DNA from: Winogradskya consettensis
GTDB taxonomy: Bacteria; Actinomycetota; Actinomycetes; Mycobacteriales; Micromonosporaceae
NCBI RefSeq assembly: GCF_018332715.1
Contig: NZ_BOQP01000003.1
Location: forward strand, 248,001-312,000
Direction: 5' to 3'
Length of the DNA: 64,000 nt
The notes under the pieces are model-generated. The model ran no database searches. It saw only the letters and a list, made by a program, of their open reading frames with translations, and was not told the DNA's origin. Every line of letters starts with the position of its first letter. Positions within the stretch are counted from its first letter, which is position 1. Shown piece by piece: positions 1 to 8,260 of this stretch. Both the position numbers and the translations under genes were made by a program.

Positions 1-1
1 C

Positions 2-535
2 CGCGGCTGCGACTACGTGGGTGCGGGCGCCTCCGGCATCTTCTCCGCGGTCATCGGGCCGGCCATCGCCAAGGGCCGCACCGCGTATGTGCCGGGCGAC
101 CCGGACGCCCCGCACACCTGGACCTACATCGGCGACATGGCCACCGCGCTGGTCCGGCTCGCCCGGGACGAGCGGGCCTGGGGGCGGGCATGGCACGTCC
201 CGTCAGCCCCGGCGGAGAGCGTCCGGCAACTCGCGGCCCGGCACGCCCAGCTCGCCGGCGTGCCGGAGGTGAAGATCCGGAAGCTGCCGCACTGGGTGAT
301 GCGGACGGCGGGTCTGGCGGTGCCGATGGCCCGCGAGCTCGCCGAGATGGACTACCAGTTCTACGGCCCGTACCTCCTCGACGCCACGGAGACAGCCCGC
401 ACGTTCGGCCTGGAGCCCACCGACCTCGACGTCGCCATCCGCGAGGAGGCGGACTACAGCAGCAGTCCCACCCCGCCGCGGCGGGGATCGCCGGCCGCGC
501 TGCCGGCTGCAACGGCGGTGACGCCGCCGAAATAG
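2..535 (+). CDS. NAD-dependent epimerase/dehydratase, C-terminal part (5' end outside window)
   Basis: The reading frame is already open at the first bases, so this is the C-terminal portion of a longer protein. The residues around RGCDYVGAGASG match the segment after the Rossmann core in extended SDR epimerases, followed by a conserved HTWTYIGDMATALV stretch typical of substrate-site and C-terminal regions of NAD-dependent epimerase/dehydratases. The N-terminal GxxGxxG dinucleotide motif and the YxxxK site would lie upstream of the window. The last ~28 codons overlap the convergent gamma-glutamyltransferase gene by 82 nt and are Pro/Ala/Ser-rich, so the extreme tail may be poorly constrained. 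Substrate unknown. Confidence 0.8.
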   Translation, partial: RGCDYVGAGASGIFSAVIGPAIAKGRTAYVPGDPDAPHTWTYIGDMATALVRLARDERAWGRAWHVPSAPAESVRQLAARHAQLAGVPEVKIRKLPHWVMRTAGLAVPMARELAEMDYQFYGPYLLDATETARTFGLEPTDLDVAIREEADYSSSPTPPRRGSPAALPAATAVTPPK

Positions 536-1872
536 TGGTCGATTTCCGGCCACTGCTGGATCCGCCACCCCGCCGCGGCCAGCGCGTCCAGCTCGTCGGT
601 GGGATATCCGGGTTCGGCGTGCACGGTGTCGTCGACCACGTGGAACCGGGGGCGGCTCAGGGCCGAAGCGCTGTCCAGACCGTCGACCAGCACGCCGAGC
701 AGCGTGTCGATCAGCGCGGTGCGGATGCGGGAGGCTCCGGCTGACCCGGCGGCCAGGGCGAGATCGCCGGCCGCGTCGATGACGACGAGCGGGCACATGT
801 TGGAGGACATCCGCCGGCCGGGGGCGAGGTCGTCAGTGATCAGCTCGCCCTCGCCGAGCATCGAGTTGAGGTTGATGCCCAGGCCGGGCAGCCAGACCCC
901 GGCGCCCAGCCCCAGCGTGGTGGTGATGACGCAGGCATTGCCGTCCGGGTCGACCACCGAGACGTTGGTGGTGTCGCCGATCTTCTGCCGGCCGAGATCG
1001 CGCAAGGCGGAGGCGAGGGCGACGGCACGCTCGGGCCGGGGCAGGCCGGTGAGGTTCGCGGGCAGGGCCGCGATGGTGTCGACCGTCCGGCTGAGGTCGT
1101 GCCGGGCCCGCACCCGGTAGGAACCCAGCGTGGCGTGATCGACCGGCGTCTCGAGCACCCGGTAGTTCGCCAGGTCGAGCGGGCCGATCGAGCCACCGGC
1201 TTCACGTACGCTCTCGACGAGCTGGGCGCCGTACGCACCGGTGTAGAACAATGCCGGTCCCTCGTCGGCCAGCCGTGCCATGGCGGTCGCCAGCCCCGGG
1301 TGGAAGAGCCGGTCGCCGCCGCCCAGCAGCCGTCCGCCCGGCGCGTAGACCTCCGCGCCGGAACCGTAGGTGAGCGCGGGCGCGCACGACTCCAACGTCC
1401 GCGCGTGTGCCGCAGGCAGCTCGGCGCCCGTGACCGCCAGCTCGTGCGCCGGTGCCACCAGCGAAGCCCACGGCAGCCGCCCCCAGCGCCGGTGCACCTC
1501 ACCGCAGCCGGCGGGCACGCCCGGCACGGCGACGCTGGCGCCGCCGATCGCGTACACCTGGGGCATCCCGCCGAAGAACACGTCCACCGAGACCATCGGA
1601 CCCGCCTCGACATCGCCGTCGGTGCCCGGCACCGCGACGAAGAAGTCGAGACAGGTGACGTTGCCCGAAGCCGCATCGAAATATGTGGCAACCCCCCCGC
1701 CGCCCAGACCGGTGTAGACGGTCTCCGTCACGCAGGTCGCGAGCACGGCGGCGACCGCGGCGTCGGCCGCTGAGCCTCCGGCCTGCAAGATCCGCATTCC
1801 CGCGGCGGCGGTGGCCGGGTGGCTCGCGGCGACCCCGGCGGCGATCGGCCGGGCCGGCTGGGAGATCTCCAT
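454..1872 (-). CDS. gamma-glutamyltransferase family protein
   Basis: A 472-residue protein of the Ntn-hydrolase gamma-glutamyltranspeptidase family, which cleaves gamma-glutamyl bonds (glutathione or other gamma-glutamyl compounds) after self-cleavage into two subunits. The N-terminus carries the family block ASHPATAAAGMRILQAGGSAADA. The likely catalytic/autocleavage threonine is about residue 301 in GDTTNVSVVD, followed by GLGINLNSMLGE and RMSSNMCPLVV, which correspond to the small-subunit binding loops. It is shorter than most secreted GGTs (usually 500-580 aa) and shows no signal peptide, so it is probably cytoplasmic. A minus-strand -10 box TACGCT at 1880-1885 lies 7 nt before the ATG, suggesting a leaderless mRNA. 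Substrate is not predictable. Confidence 0.88.
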   Translation of the reverse strand: MEISQPARPIAAGVAASHPATAAAGMRILQAGGSAADAAVAAVLATCVTETVYTGLGGGGVATYFDAASGNVTCLDFFVAVPGTDGDVEAGPMVSVDVFFGGMPQVYAIGGASVAVPGVPAGCGEVHRRWGRLPWASLVAPAHELAVTGAELPAAHARTLESCAPALTYGSGAEVYAPGGRLLGGGDRLFHPGLATAMARLADEGPALFYTGAYGAQLVESVREAGGSIGPLDLANYRVLETPVDHATLGSYRVRARHDLSRTVDTIAALPANLTGLPRPERAVALASALRDLGRQKIGDTTNVSVVDPDGNACVITTTLGLGAGVWLPGLGINLNSMLGEGELITDDLAPGRRMSSNMCPLVVIDAAGDLALAAGSAGASRIRTALIDTLLGVLVDGLDSASALSRPRFHVVDDTVHAEPGYPTDELDALAAAGWRIQQWPEIDHYFGGVTAVAAGSAAGDPRRGGVGLLL

Positions 1873-1879
1873 TGGCGCA

Positions 1880-1912
1880 AGCGTAGAGGTCAGGGCCCTG
1901 AATGGTTACCAT
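1880..1912. promoter_or_regulatory. divergent leaderless promoter pair (GGT / transporter)
   Basis: The 48-nt gap between the two divergent start codons contains a minus-strand TACGCT (1880-1885) 7 nt before the GGT ATG, and a plus-strand TACCAT (1907-1912) 8 nt before the transporter ATG. Neither start has a clear Shine-Dalgarno sequence. Both therefore look like actinobacterial leaderless promoters. No convincing -35 boxes are seen. Confidence 0.45.
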
Positions 1913-1920
1913 CCGCGTCC

Positions 1921-3243
1921 ATGACGCTCGCCGATCCCTCCACCGGCGTACACCCCTTGCCACGGCGCACCTTGGCCGGGTATGCCCTGGGTTCGCTGGT
2001 CACGGGTTCTTTCGGAACCGTGCCCGGTCTGCTACTTCTGCCCTATCTCACCGACACCCTGGGCGTGGCCGCGGGCGCGGCGGGGCTCTTCGTCCTGCTC
2101 CCGAAGGCGTGGGACGTGCTGGTCAACCCCGTGGCTGGCCGGCTCTCCGACCGCAGCGGTGCGCGGCGCCCGTACCTGATCATTGCTGGTCTGCTCCTGG
2201 GTGTGCTCTTCGCGGCCATCTTCGCCGGGCCGTTCAGCCACGGCGGCGCGGCCGGTGCCTACGTGGCGTTCTCCTTCCTCGCGGCGGCCACCGCGTATGC
2301 GTTCTTCCAGGTGCCCTATGTCGCGATGCCCGCCGAGCTGACCGGCGACTACGCCGAGCGGACCAGGCTGATGACCTGGCGGGTCGCGGTGATCGCGGTC
2401 GCGATCCTGGTCTCCGGCGCGCTCGCCCCGCTCGTCGTCGACCTGGGCGGCGGCGGCCTGACCGGCCACCGGTGGTCCGGCATGTTCGTCGGCTCCCTCA
2501 TCGTCGTGGGCGCTCTGGGTGCCTTTTTCGGTACGCGCGGAGCCCAGCAGCACACCGCCCCCGAACCGGAAAGCAGCCTCCGCGTCCAACTGGCGACGGC
2601 CTTCGCCAACGTTCCCTTCCGAGGTCTCCTGCTCTGCTGGATCGTCCAGTCGGCGGGCATCGGCACCCTGCTCGCCGGCGTGCAGTACTTCGCCGACCAC
2701 ATCCTCGAGCAGGACTCCGGCGCGACGTTCCTCTTCGCGGCGTTCGTCGGCCCGGCCCTGCTGGTCATGCCACTGTGGAGCCGCGTCGGCGCCCGGCTCG
2801 GCAAGCTCCGGGGCCTGATCATCGCGTCACTGCTGTTCGCCGTGGGTGTTGTGGCCCTGCTCACCGCCGGTGTCATGCCCGCCCCCTTCACCTATGCCTT
2901 CGTCGCCGTCGTGGGCTGCGGATACGCCGGGCAGCAGGTCTTCGCGATGGCCATGCTCCCGGACTGCATCGCCTACGACACTGCCAGAACCGGGCGGCGT
3001 CAGGCGGGCGTCTTCACCGGCCTGTGGACAGCGGGGGAGACGCTGGGGCTCGCGTTCGGTCCCGGCATCTACGCGCTGATCCTCCAGGTGTTCGGATATG
3101 TCTCGTCATCCACAGGGGTCCCCGCGACCCAGGACGGAACTGCCAAGCTGGGGGTGCTGCTCGGCTTCACCGTCGTCCCAGGGCTCCTGGTGGGTGCTGC
3201 CGTGCTGCTGCTACGCCGCTACGACGATCGGGGGCAACGGTGA
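1921..3243 (+). CDS. MFS transporter, GPH (MelB-like) type
   Basis: A 440-residue, roughly 12-TM integral membrane protein. The start of the first TM and the loop after TM2 (LGSLVTGSFGTVPGLLLLPY, then NPVAGRLSDRSGARRPY) match the glycoside-pentoside-hexuronide:cation symporter group of the major facilitator superfamily. I chose ATG 1921 because the longer frame upstream overlaps the divergent GGT gene and a -10-like TACCAT sits 8 nt before this ATG. It overlaps the next gene by 4 nt (GTGA), implying co-transcription and translational coupling with the PLP enzyme. The substrate may be a metabolite made or used by that enzyme, but this is inference; sugars or amino compounds are both possible. 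Confidence 0.85.
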   Translation: MTLADPSTGVHPLPRRTLAGYALGSLVTGSFGTVPGLLLLPYLTDTLGVAAGAAGLFVLLPKAWDVLVNPVAGRLSDRSGARRPYLIIAGLLLGVLFAAIFAGPFSHGGAAGAYVAFSFLAAATAYAFFQVPYVAMPAELTGDYAERTRLMTWRVAVIAVAILVSGALAPLVVDLGGGGLTGHRWSGMFVGSLIVVGALGAFFGTRGAQQHTAPEPESSLRVQLATAFANVPFRGLLLCWIVQSAGIGTLLAGVQYFADHILEQDSGATFLFAAFVGPALLVMPLWSRVGARLGKLRGLIIASLLFAVGVVALLTAGVMPAPFTYAFVAVVGCGYAGQQVFAMAMLPDCIAYDTARTGRRQAGVFTGLWTAGETLGLAFGPGIYALILQVFGYVSSSTGVPATQDGTAKLGVLLGFTVVPGLLVGAAVLLLRRYDDRGQR

Positions 3244-4676
3244 TCGACGCACTTCCCGCCCGGGGTGTCCCGGCCGAGCAGGTCCTTGCTGAGCTGCGGA
3301 GACTCCGGGAGAGCGATCTGCCTACGCATGGTGGGCGGCTCTTTGCGTACGTGTACGACTCCGATGTCGCCGGGCTGGACGAGTTGGCGTTGCGGGCGTA
3401 CGACATCTCCGCCCATGTCAACGGCCTGGACCCGACCGCCTTCCCGTCCCTGCTCGCCATGGAGAACGCGCTGGTCGCAGCGGCCGGCAGCCGGCTCGGT
3501 GGCGGCCCGGGCACGACCGCGCCCGCGGTCGTCGGCAGCGTGACCAGCGGCGGCACCGAGTCCCTGCTGCTCGCCGTCAAGGCGGCCCGCGACGCCGCCA
3601 CCACGCGCAGCCCCCGCATCGTGGTCCCGTCCACCGCGCACGCGGCGTTCGCCAAGGCCGCCCACTACCTGCGTGTCGAGCTCGACGTGGTCCCGGTCGG
3701 CGCCGACCTGCGCGCCGACGTCGCCGCGACCGCCGATCGGATCGGCCCCGACACCGTGCTGGTCGTCGGTTCCGCGCCCTCCTACGCGCACGGCGTGATC
3801 GATCCGATCTCCGAGCTCGCGGCTCTCGCCCAGGAGCGCGGGGTGCGGTTCCATGTCGACGGCTGCTTCGGCGGCTGGGTGATGCCCTATCTGCGGGACC
3901 TCGGCGCGGACATCCCGCCGTTCGGCTTCGAGGTGCCCGGCGTCACGAGCATCTCGGTCGACCTGCACAAATACGCGTACGCCCCGAAGGGTGTCTCGGT
4001 CCTGTTGCACCGCGACGCCGAGCTGCGCCTCCCGCAGTACTTCGCCTACGCGGGCTGGCCCGGCTACACGATGATCAATCCGGTGGTCTCGTCCACGCGC
4101 TCCGGCGGTCCGATCGCGGCTGCCCTCGCCACCCTGCGCCACCTGGGCGGCGACGGTTATCGGGCACTCGCGACCAAGACCCAGGAGGCGGTGGAGATCC
4201 TGGCGTCGGCGGTCACCGAGACTCCCGGCGTACGCCTGTACGCGCCCCCGGTGATCGTCGTGTGCCTCGCCACCGACCCGGACGTCGACCCGTTCGTCCT
4301 CGCCGACGAGCTCGCCGCGCTCGGCTGGCACACCCAGCCCCAGATGGCGTACGGACAGCTGCCCCCGACCATCCACCTCACCGTGACCGCCGCGGTGCGC
4401 GCGACGGCGACGGACTTCGCGGCCGACCTCGCCGCTGCAGTGACCGCGACCCGCAAACGTGGCCCGATCCCGCTTCCACCCCTGCTGGGCGACCTGACCC
4501 CCGAGATGATCACCCCCGACCTGATCGGCGGCCTCGCCCTGCAACTGGGCCTGGAACCCGGAGCCCCACCCGGCCCGATGGCCGCGGTCAACTCCCTCCT
4601 CAACGTCGCACCCCCGGCCCTGCGTGAGGCTCTGCTCACGGGCTTCCTCAGCCTGCTCCAACGTCCGAGCTGGTGA
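3240..4676 (+). CDS. PLP-dependent aminotransferase/decarboxylase-fold enzyme, sphingosine-1-phosphate lyase-like
   Basis: A 478-residue fold-type I PLP enzyme. It has the pattern of the sphingosine-1-phosphate lyase/group II decarboxylase family: the phosphate-cup TSGGTES motif, a conserved Asp in FHVDGCFGGW, and the Schiff-base lysine about residue 244 in SVDLHKYAYAPKG. Bacterial members include phosphoethanolamine-releasing lyases and amino-acid decarboxylases, so the exact reaction is uncertain. The GTG start overlaps the stop codon of the transporter gene (GTGA), which decides the start over the long upstream read-through frame. The C-terminal ~50 residues are Pro/Leu rich without obvious domain. 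It probably works on a compound handled by the upstream MelB-like transporter. Confidence 0.82.
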   Translation: MIDALPARGVPAEQVLAELRRLRESDLPTHGGRLFAYVYDSDVAGLDELALRAYDISAHVNGLDPTAFPSLLAMENALVAAAGSRLGGGPGTTAPAVVGSVTSGGTESLLLAVKAARDAATTRSPRIVVPSTAHAAFAKAAHYLRVELDVVPVGADLRADVAATADRIGPDTVLVVGSAPSYAHGVIDPISELAALAQERGVRFHVDGCFGGWVMPYLRDLGADIPPFGFEVPGVTSISVDLHKYAYAPKGVSVLLHRDAELRLPQYFAYAGWPGYTMINPVVSSTRSGGPIAAALATLRHLGGDGYRALATKTQEAVEILASAVTETPGVRLYAPPVIVVCLATDPDVDPFVLADELAALGWHTQPQMAYGQLPPTIHLTVTAAVRATATDFAADLAAAVTATRKRGPIPLPPLLGDLTPEMITPDLIGGLALQLGLEPGAPPGPMAAVNSLLNVAPPALREALLTGFLSLLQRPSW

Positions 4677-4708
4677 GGCCGTGTCCTGCTTGTCAAGGCG
4701 GCCTGGAG

Positions 4709-4714
4709 TAGGTT
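4709..4714 (+). promoter_or_regulatory. -10 box of leaderless nuoB promoter
   Basis: TAGGTT lies 6 nt before the nuoB GTG, and no Shine-Dalgarno sequence is present. Transcription would start at or next to the start codon. A TTGTCA at 4690-4695 is present, but its spacing (13 nt) is short for a -35 box. Confidence 0.45.
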
Positions 4715-4720
4715 GACGGC

Positions 4721-5257
4721 GTGGCCGCGCTACCTGGAGTCGTCGGTGATCCCATCAAGTTCGTGCTGAACTGGGGACGCCGTTATTCGCTGTGGGTCTT
4801 CAACTTCGGCCTGGCCTGCTGCGCGATCGAGTTCATTGCGACGAGCATGAGCCGCCACGACTTCATGCGGATGGGCGTGATCCCGTTCGCGCACGGCCCC
4901 CGCCAGGCCGACCTCATGGTCGTGTCGGGCACGGTCACCGACAAGATGGCGCCGGCGATCAAACGGCTCTACGACCAGATGCCCGAGCCCAAGTACGTCA
5001 TCTCGTTCGGGTCCTGCTCCAACTCCGGCGGCCCCTACTGGGATTCCTACTCGGTGACCAAGGGCGTCGACCAGATCATCCCGGTCGACGTCTACGTCCC
5101 GGGCTGCCCGCCCCGCCCGGAGGCGCTGCTGCACGGCATCCTGCAGCTCCAGGAGAAGATCGCCGCGGAGCAGGCCGGTGTCGGTGGCGTCTCGCGCCCC
5201 GATCCGCTGCGGGACGCCGCCGCGCTGACCGCTCCCGTGGTCAAGCCGCCCAGCTGA
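4721..5257 (+). CDS. nuoB: NADH-quinone oxidoreductase subunit B (second-copy type)
   Basis: A 178-residue complex I subunit that holds the terminal N2 [4Fe-4S] cluster next to the quinone site. All cluster ligands are visible: tandem Cys33-Cys34 in GLACCAIEF, Cys99 in GSCSNSGG and Cys129 in PGCPPRP. The last ~30 residues are an Ala/Pro-rich tail. It stands alone: nuoA is not upstream, and the next nuo gene (nuoC) is 3 kb away after unrelated genes. In Streptomyces a second, incomplete nuo cluster also lies in the region upstream of rpoBC. Its product would need NuoD from elsewhere to form a quinone-binding module. Confidence 0.93.
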   Translation: MAALPGVVGDPIKFVLNWGRRYSLWVFNFGLACCAIEFIATSMSRHDFMRMGVIPFAHGPRQADLMVVSGTVTDKMAPAIKRLYDQMPEPKYVISFGSCSNSGGPYWDSYSVTKGVDQIIPVDVYVPGCPPRPEALLHGILQLQEKIAAEQAGVGGVSRPDPLRDAAALTAPVVKPPS

Positions 5258-5321
5258 TCGTCTGATCAAGCCACCCCGCCGATCGTCGTGTGTGCGACAT
5301 ACAGCTATCGACTTGCGGGGC

Positions 5322-5327
5322 TACCCT
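5322..5327 (+). promoter_or_regulatory. -10 box of leaderless DUF2252 promoter
   Basis: TACCCT ends 7 nt before the ATG at 5335, with no ribosome-binding site between. This supports the ATG as start of both the transcript and the protein, over a 15-codon upstream extension in the same frame. Confidence 0.45.
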
Positions 5328-5334
5328 GCGAATC

Positions 5335-6630
5335 ATGAGCGAACAGTCGCGGCCCGACTTCATCATCGACGTGCTGACCAGGGAATTCGGCGATTTGATC
5401 GCGGTCGATCCGGCAGCCTTCCGGCGTAAGTTCCGCAAGATGGCCGCCTCGCCGTTCGCGTTCTACCGCGGCAGCGCGTCGCTCTTCTACGCCGACCAGG
5501 TCGGTGCCTACCAGGACGACCGGTTCCTGACCGAGCACACCAGCCGGGTCTGGATCCACGGTGACCTGCACGCCGAGAATTTCGGCACCTACATGAATTC
5601 CTCCGGGCAGCTCGTGTTCAACGTCAACGACTTCGACGAGGCCTACGTCGGGCCGTTCATCTGGGACCTCAAACGGTTCAGTGCCAGCCTGGCGCTCATC
5701 GGTTACAGCAAGGCCCTCTCCGACGACGTGATCACCTCGCTGGTGCGGACGTTCGCCGGCGCCTACCTGACCGAGCTGCGCGCGATCGCGCACGGCGGTG
5801 ACGATGCGATCGGCTCGATCACGCTGGACAACGCCGACGGTGTGCTGCGGCGTGTGCTGCAGGAGGCCCGGCTCAACACCCGGGTCGATCTGCTCGCGGG
5901 TCAGACCACGATCGACGAGTACGAGCGCCGCTTCTCCCTCGGCGACGGCGTGTACGACGTCGACGAGCCCACGGCGGCCACCGTCACCGCCGCGTTCCAG
6001 GACTACCTGAAGACGCTGCCCTCGCACGGCGACGGGATCTCCACCGGCATCAAGGACATCAAGCTGCGCAAGGGCGTCGGCATCGGCTCGGCGGGGCTGC
6101 CGTCGTACAACATGCTGCTCGAAGGGCACACCCAGGCCCTCGAGAACGACGTGATCATCTACATGAAGCAGGCCCAGGTGCCGGCCGTGGCGCGCTGGAT
6201 CGACGACGAGCGGGTCCGGGCGTACTTCAAGCACCAGGGCCACCGCACCGCCGAGTCGCAGCGGGCACTGCAGGCGCACGCCGACCCGTGGCTGGGCTAC
6301 ACCGAGCTCAACGGCGTCGGCCAGCTGGTCGCCGAGGTCTCGCCGTACGCCAGCGACCTCGACTGGTCCGACGTCAACGAGCCGGAGGAGCTGACCGGCG
6401 TGGTGGCCGACCTGGGTCGCGCGGTCGCCCGGATGCACTCGGTCGCCGACGACGAGTCCAGCCACGACCTGGTCGACTTCTCCACCGAGGAGGCGATCGT
6501 CGCCGAGGTCGACAAGGACGAGGCCGGCTTCGTCGATGTCCTGGTGGACTTCGCGCACCGCTACGGCGACCAGGCCCGCGAGGACCACCAGGACTTCGTC
6601 GACCTCTTCCGCAACGGCCGGCTGTTCTAG
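5335..6630 (+). CDS. DUF2252 domain-containing protein
   Basis: A 431-residue soluble protein. Near residues 80-130 it has the kinase-like DUF2252 signature WIHGDLHAENFGTY, then FNVNDFDEAYVGPFIWDLKR, resembling the catalytic HxDxxxxN and DFD elements of aminoglycoside-phosphotransferase-like folds. It may therefore be a small-molecule or protein kinase, but no member function is firmly established to my knowledge. Residues in the middle (KLRKGVGIGSAGLPSYNMLL) and the late ALQAHADPWLGY block are also typical of the family. ATG 5335 is supported by the leaderless promoter. The stop overlaps the convergent sigma-partner gene by 4 nt. It separates nuoB from nuoC without an evident functional link. 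Confidence 0.85.
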   Translation: MSEQSRPDFIIDVLTREFGDLIAVDPAAFRRKFRKMAASPFAFYRGSASLFYADQVGAYQDDRFLTEHTSRVWIHGDLHAENFGTYMNSSGQLVFNVNDFDEAYVGPFIWDLKRFSASLALIGYSKALSDDVITSLVRTFAGAYLTELRAIAHGGDDAIGSITLDNADGVLRRVLQEARLNTRVDLLAGQTTIDEYERRFSLGDGVYDVDEPTAATVTAAFQDYLKTLPSHGDGISTGIKDIKLRKGVGIGSAGLPSYNMLLEGHTQALENDVIIYMKQAQVPAVARWIDDERVRAYFKHQGHRTAESQRALQAHADPWLGYTELNGVGQLVAEVSPYASDLDWSDVNEPEELTGVVADLGRAVARMHSVADDESSHDLVDFSTEEAIVAEVDKDEAGFVDVLVDFAHRYGDQAREDHQDFVDLFRNGRLF

Positions 6631-7646
6631 CTCCTTTGGAGCGTGAAGGCCAGGCCGGCCGTGTTGCGTGCGGCCTCGTCGGGCTTGATCGTCACCGAGA
6701 CCGCGGAGTTCTTCGGCATCGGCAGGTCGATCAGGCCCGGGTACGGCGTCGGGTCGACATCGACGCACTGCACGGTGTCCTCGAAGACAAAACCTTCGTG
6801 CTGGACGAACGTGCCGTTCTTCAGCTCCAGCTGGCCCACGATCAACTGGACGCTGCCCCCGCCCGCGCAGGCGACCCGCAACTGATACTCGCCCGCCTTC
6901 TTCGTCTCGACAATCGTCGACTGGCTGTCCCCCTCGGTCGTCAACGAGTCCTGCTGGGTCTCCGGGCCGGCCGAGAGCAGGCTGTTGGCCCGCCCGACGT
7001 TGTACCTGGCCTGCGGGCTCACCGTGGCGGGCTCCCCGCTGTCCGCGTTCAGATACAGCGCGAGGGCGTACCCGGCTGAGCCCGCAGCCTGCGCGTCACC
7101 ACTCAGCGACACCGTCAGCTTGCCCGTGCGCTGCACCCGGAACTGCAGCTCAGCCGCCTTCGGATCCGTTCCGCAGGTCACGACCTGCCCACCCAGATCG
7201 ATCAGGTCGTCCGAGTCATGGGTCAAGGTCATGCCCACCGTGAGTACGCCGGGACCTCCGCACGCAACCGCAACTGTGTAACCACCGGCGTTCACGTCGT
7301 TGAAAAACGCCGAACCGTCAGCGGCGACCGTGCCGTCCGACGCCTGCCCGCCGGCGACTGTCACATCCACATCCCCGTGGTCCTCGGCCTGCCGTTCGAC
7401 GACGGCTGCGCGGGCTTTGGCCACCCACTGACTCGCAGCGACGGGCTGCTCGCCGTCGTCCATCCGCGGCAGCCCCACCACGGTCACCACCCCCGCGACG
7501 GCGAGGGCCGCGGTAGCGACCGAGACCAGCCGGATCGTCCTGCGACGGCGTACGGTCCGGCGTGCCGCGGCAGTGCCCGGCGGCAGCACCTGAGGCAACG
7601 TATCGGCGCGCAGCCCGGCGAACAGGTTCTCGATGTGATCAGGCAT
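6627..7646 (-). CDS. membrane-anchored extracytoplasmic protein coupled to an ECF sigma factor
   Basis: A 339-residue protein with a short cytoplasmic N-terminus (~40 residues, basic RRTVRRRRTIR), one TM helix at about residues 40-62, and a ~270-residue Gly/Val/Thr-rich extracytoplasmic part that looks beta-rich. Its start overlaps the sigma-factor stop by 8 nt, so it is translationally coupled. The position is that of an anti-sigma factor, but the N-terminal part lacks a zinc anti-sigma HxxxCxxC motif. It may be an unusual anti-sigma or surface sensor, or just the regulated effector. No specific family recognised. Confidence 0.7.
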   Translation of the reverse strand: MPDHIENLFAGLRADTLPQVLPPGTAAARRTVRRRRTIRLVSVATAALAVAGVVTVVGLPRMDDGEQPVAASQWVAKARAAVVERQAEDHGDVDVTVAGGQASDGTVAADGSAFFNDVNAGGYTVAVACGGPGVLTVGMTLTHDSDDLIDLGGQVVTCGTDPKAAELQFRVQRTGKLTVSLSGDAQAAGSAGYALALYLNADSGEPATVSPQARYNVGRANSLLSAGPETQQDSLTTEGDSQSTIVETKKAGEYQLRVACAGGGSVQLIVGQLELKNGTFVQHEGFVFEDTVQCVDVDPTPYPGLIDLPMPKNSAVSVTIKPDEAARNTAGLAFTLQRS

Positions 7647-8187
7647 TTCGCACCTCCTCGGTGGTGAGCTGAGCGGCCAGCGAAGCGCGGGCCCGGAACA
7701 ACCAGGACTTCACAGTTCCCTCGGGTACGCCCTCCCGGTCGGCGATCTCCGCGATGGACATATCGGCCAGATAGTGCAGCACCGTGGCCCGCCGTTGCGT
7801 AGCCGGCAACGTGGCCAGCGCCGCGACCAGCGCCACCCGCTCCGGGCTCGGCCCTGCCACCTGCTCGTCCGCGGCTCGGTGCTTGCGCATGAACGACAAC
7901 GCTGTCCTGGTCCGCCGCCACTTGCTGACCGCCAGATTCCAGGCCACCCGGCGGATCCAGGCCACCGGATCGTCGTACGCCGCCACGGTCCGCCACCGTG
8001 CCAGCGCACGGCAGAACGCCTCCTGAACCACGTCCTGCGCCTCCTGCCGATCACCGAAGTACGCGTACAGCTGCACCGTCAGATCGGCGTAGTGCGCGGC
8101 GTACAACTCGTCGAACGACACTCGCGGTGCAGGCACGGCGGTCGCCGGCTCCTGTCTTATCGCTATCGCCTCCGATGTCACGACCAC
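7639..8187 (-). CDS. ECF RNA polymerase sigma factor, SigE family
   Basis: A 182-residue sigma-70 family ECF factor. Region 2 is at about residues 24-95 (FDELYAAHYADLTVQLYAYF through AWIRRVAWNLAVSKWRR) and region 4 at about 115-172 (LPATQRRATVLHYLADMSIA, then EGTVKSWLFRARASL, the -35-binding helix-turn-helix). It recruits RNA polymerase to a small regulon. GTG 8187 is used; no Shine-Dalgarno is visible. The downstream gene overlaps by 8 nt and encodes a single-pass membrane protein likely to control it or respond with it. The inducing signal cannot be read from the sequence. Confidence 0.9.
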   Translation of the reverse strand: MVVTSEAIAIRQEPATAVPAPRVSFDELYAAHYADLTVQLYAYFGDRQEAQDVVQEAFCRALARWRTVAAYDDPVAWIRRVAWNLAVSKWRRTRTALSFMRKHRAADEQVAGPSPERVALVAALATLPATQRRATVLHYLADMSIAEIADREGVPEGTVKSWLFRARASLAAQLTTEEVRNA

Positions 8188-8247
8188 TACACGCCCGAGT
8201 TATCCACAGGGTTGCGCCGCGTCGCCGAGCAGATTCCGGCGGGCCCA

Positions 8248-8253
8248 TAGGAT
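8248..8253 (+). promoter_or_regulatory. -10 box of leaderless nuoC promoter
   Basis: TAGGAT ends 7 nt before ATG 8261. It overlaps the alternative ATG at 8252, which argues that translation starts at 8261, on a leaderless transcript. Confidence 0.45.
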
Positions 8254-8260
8254 GAACGCC

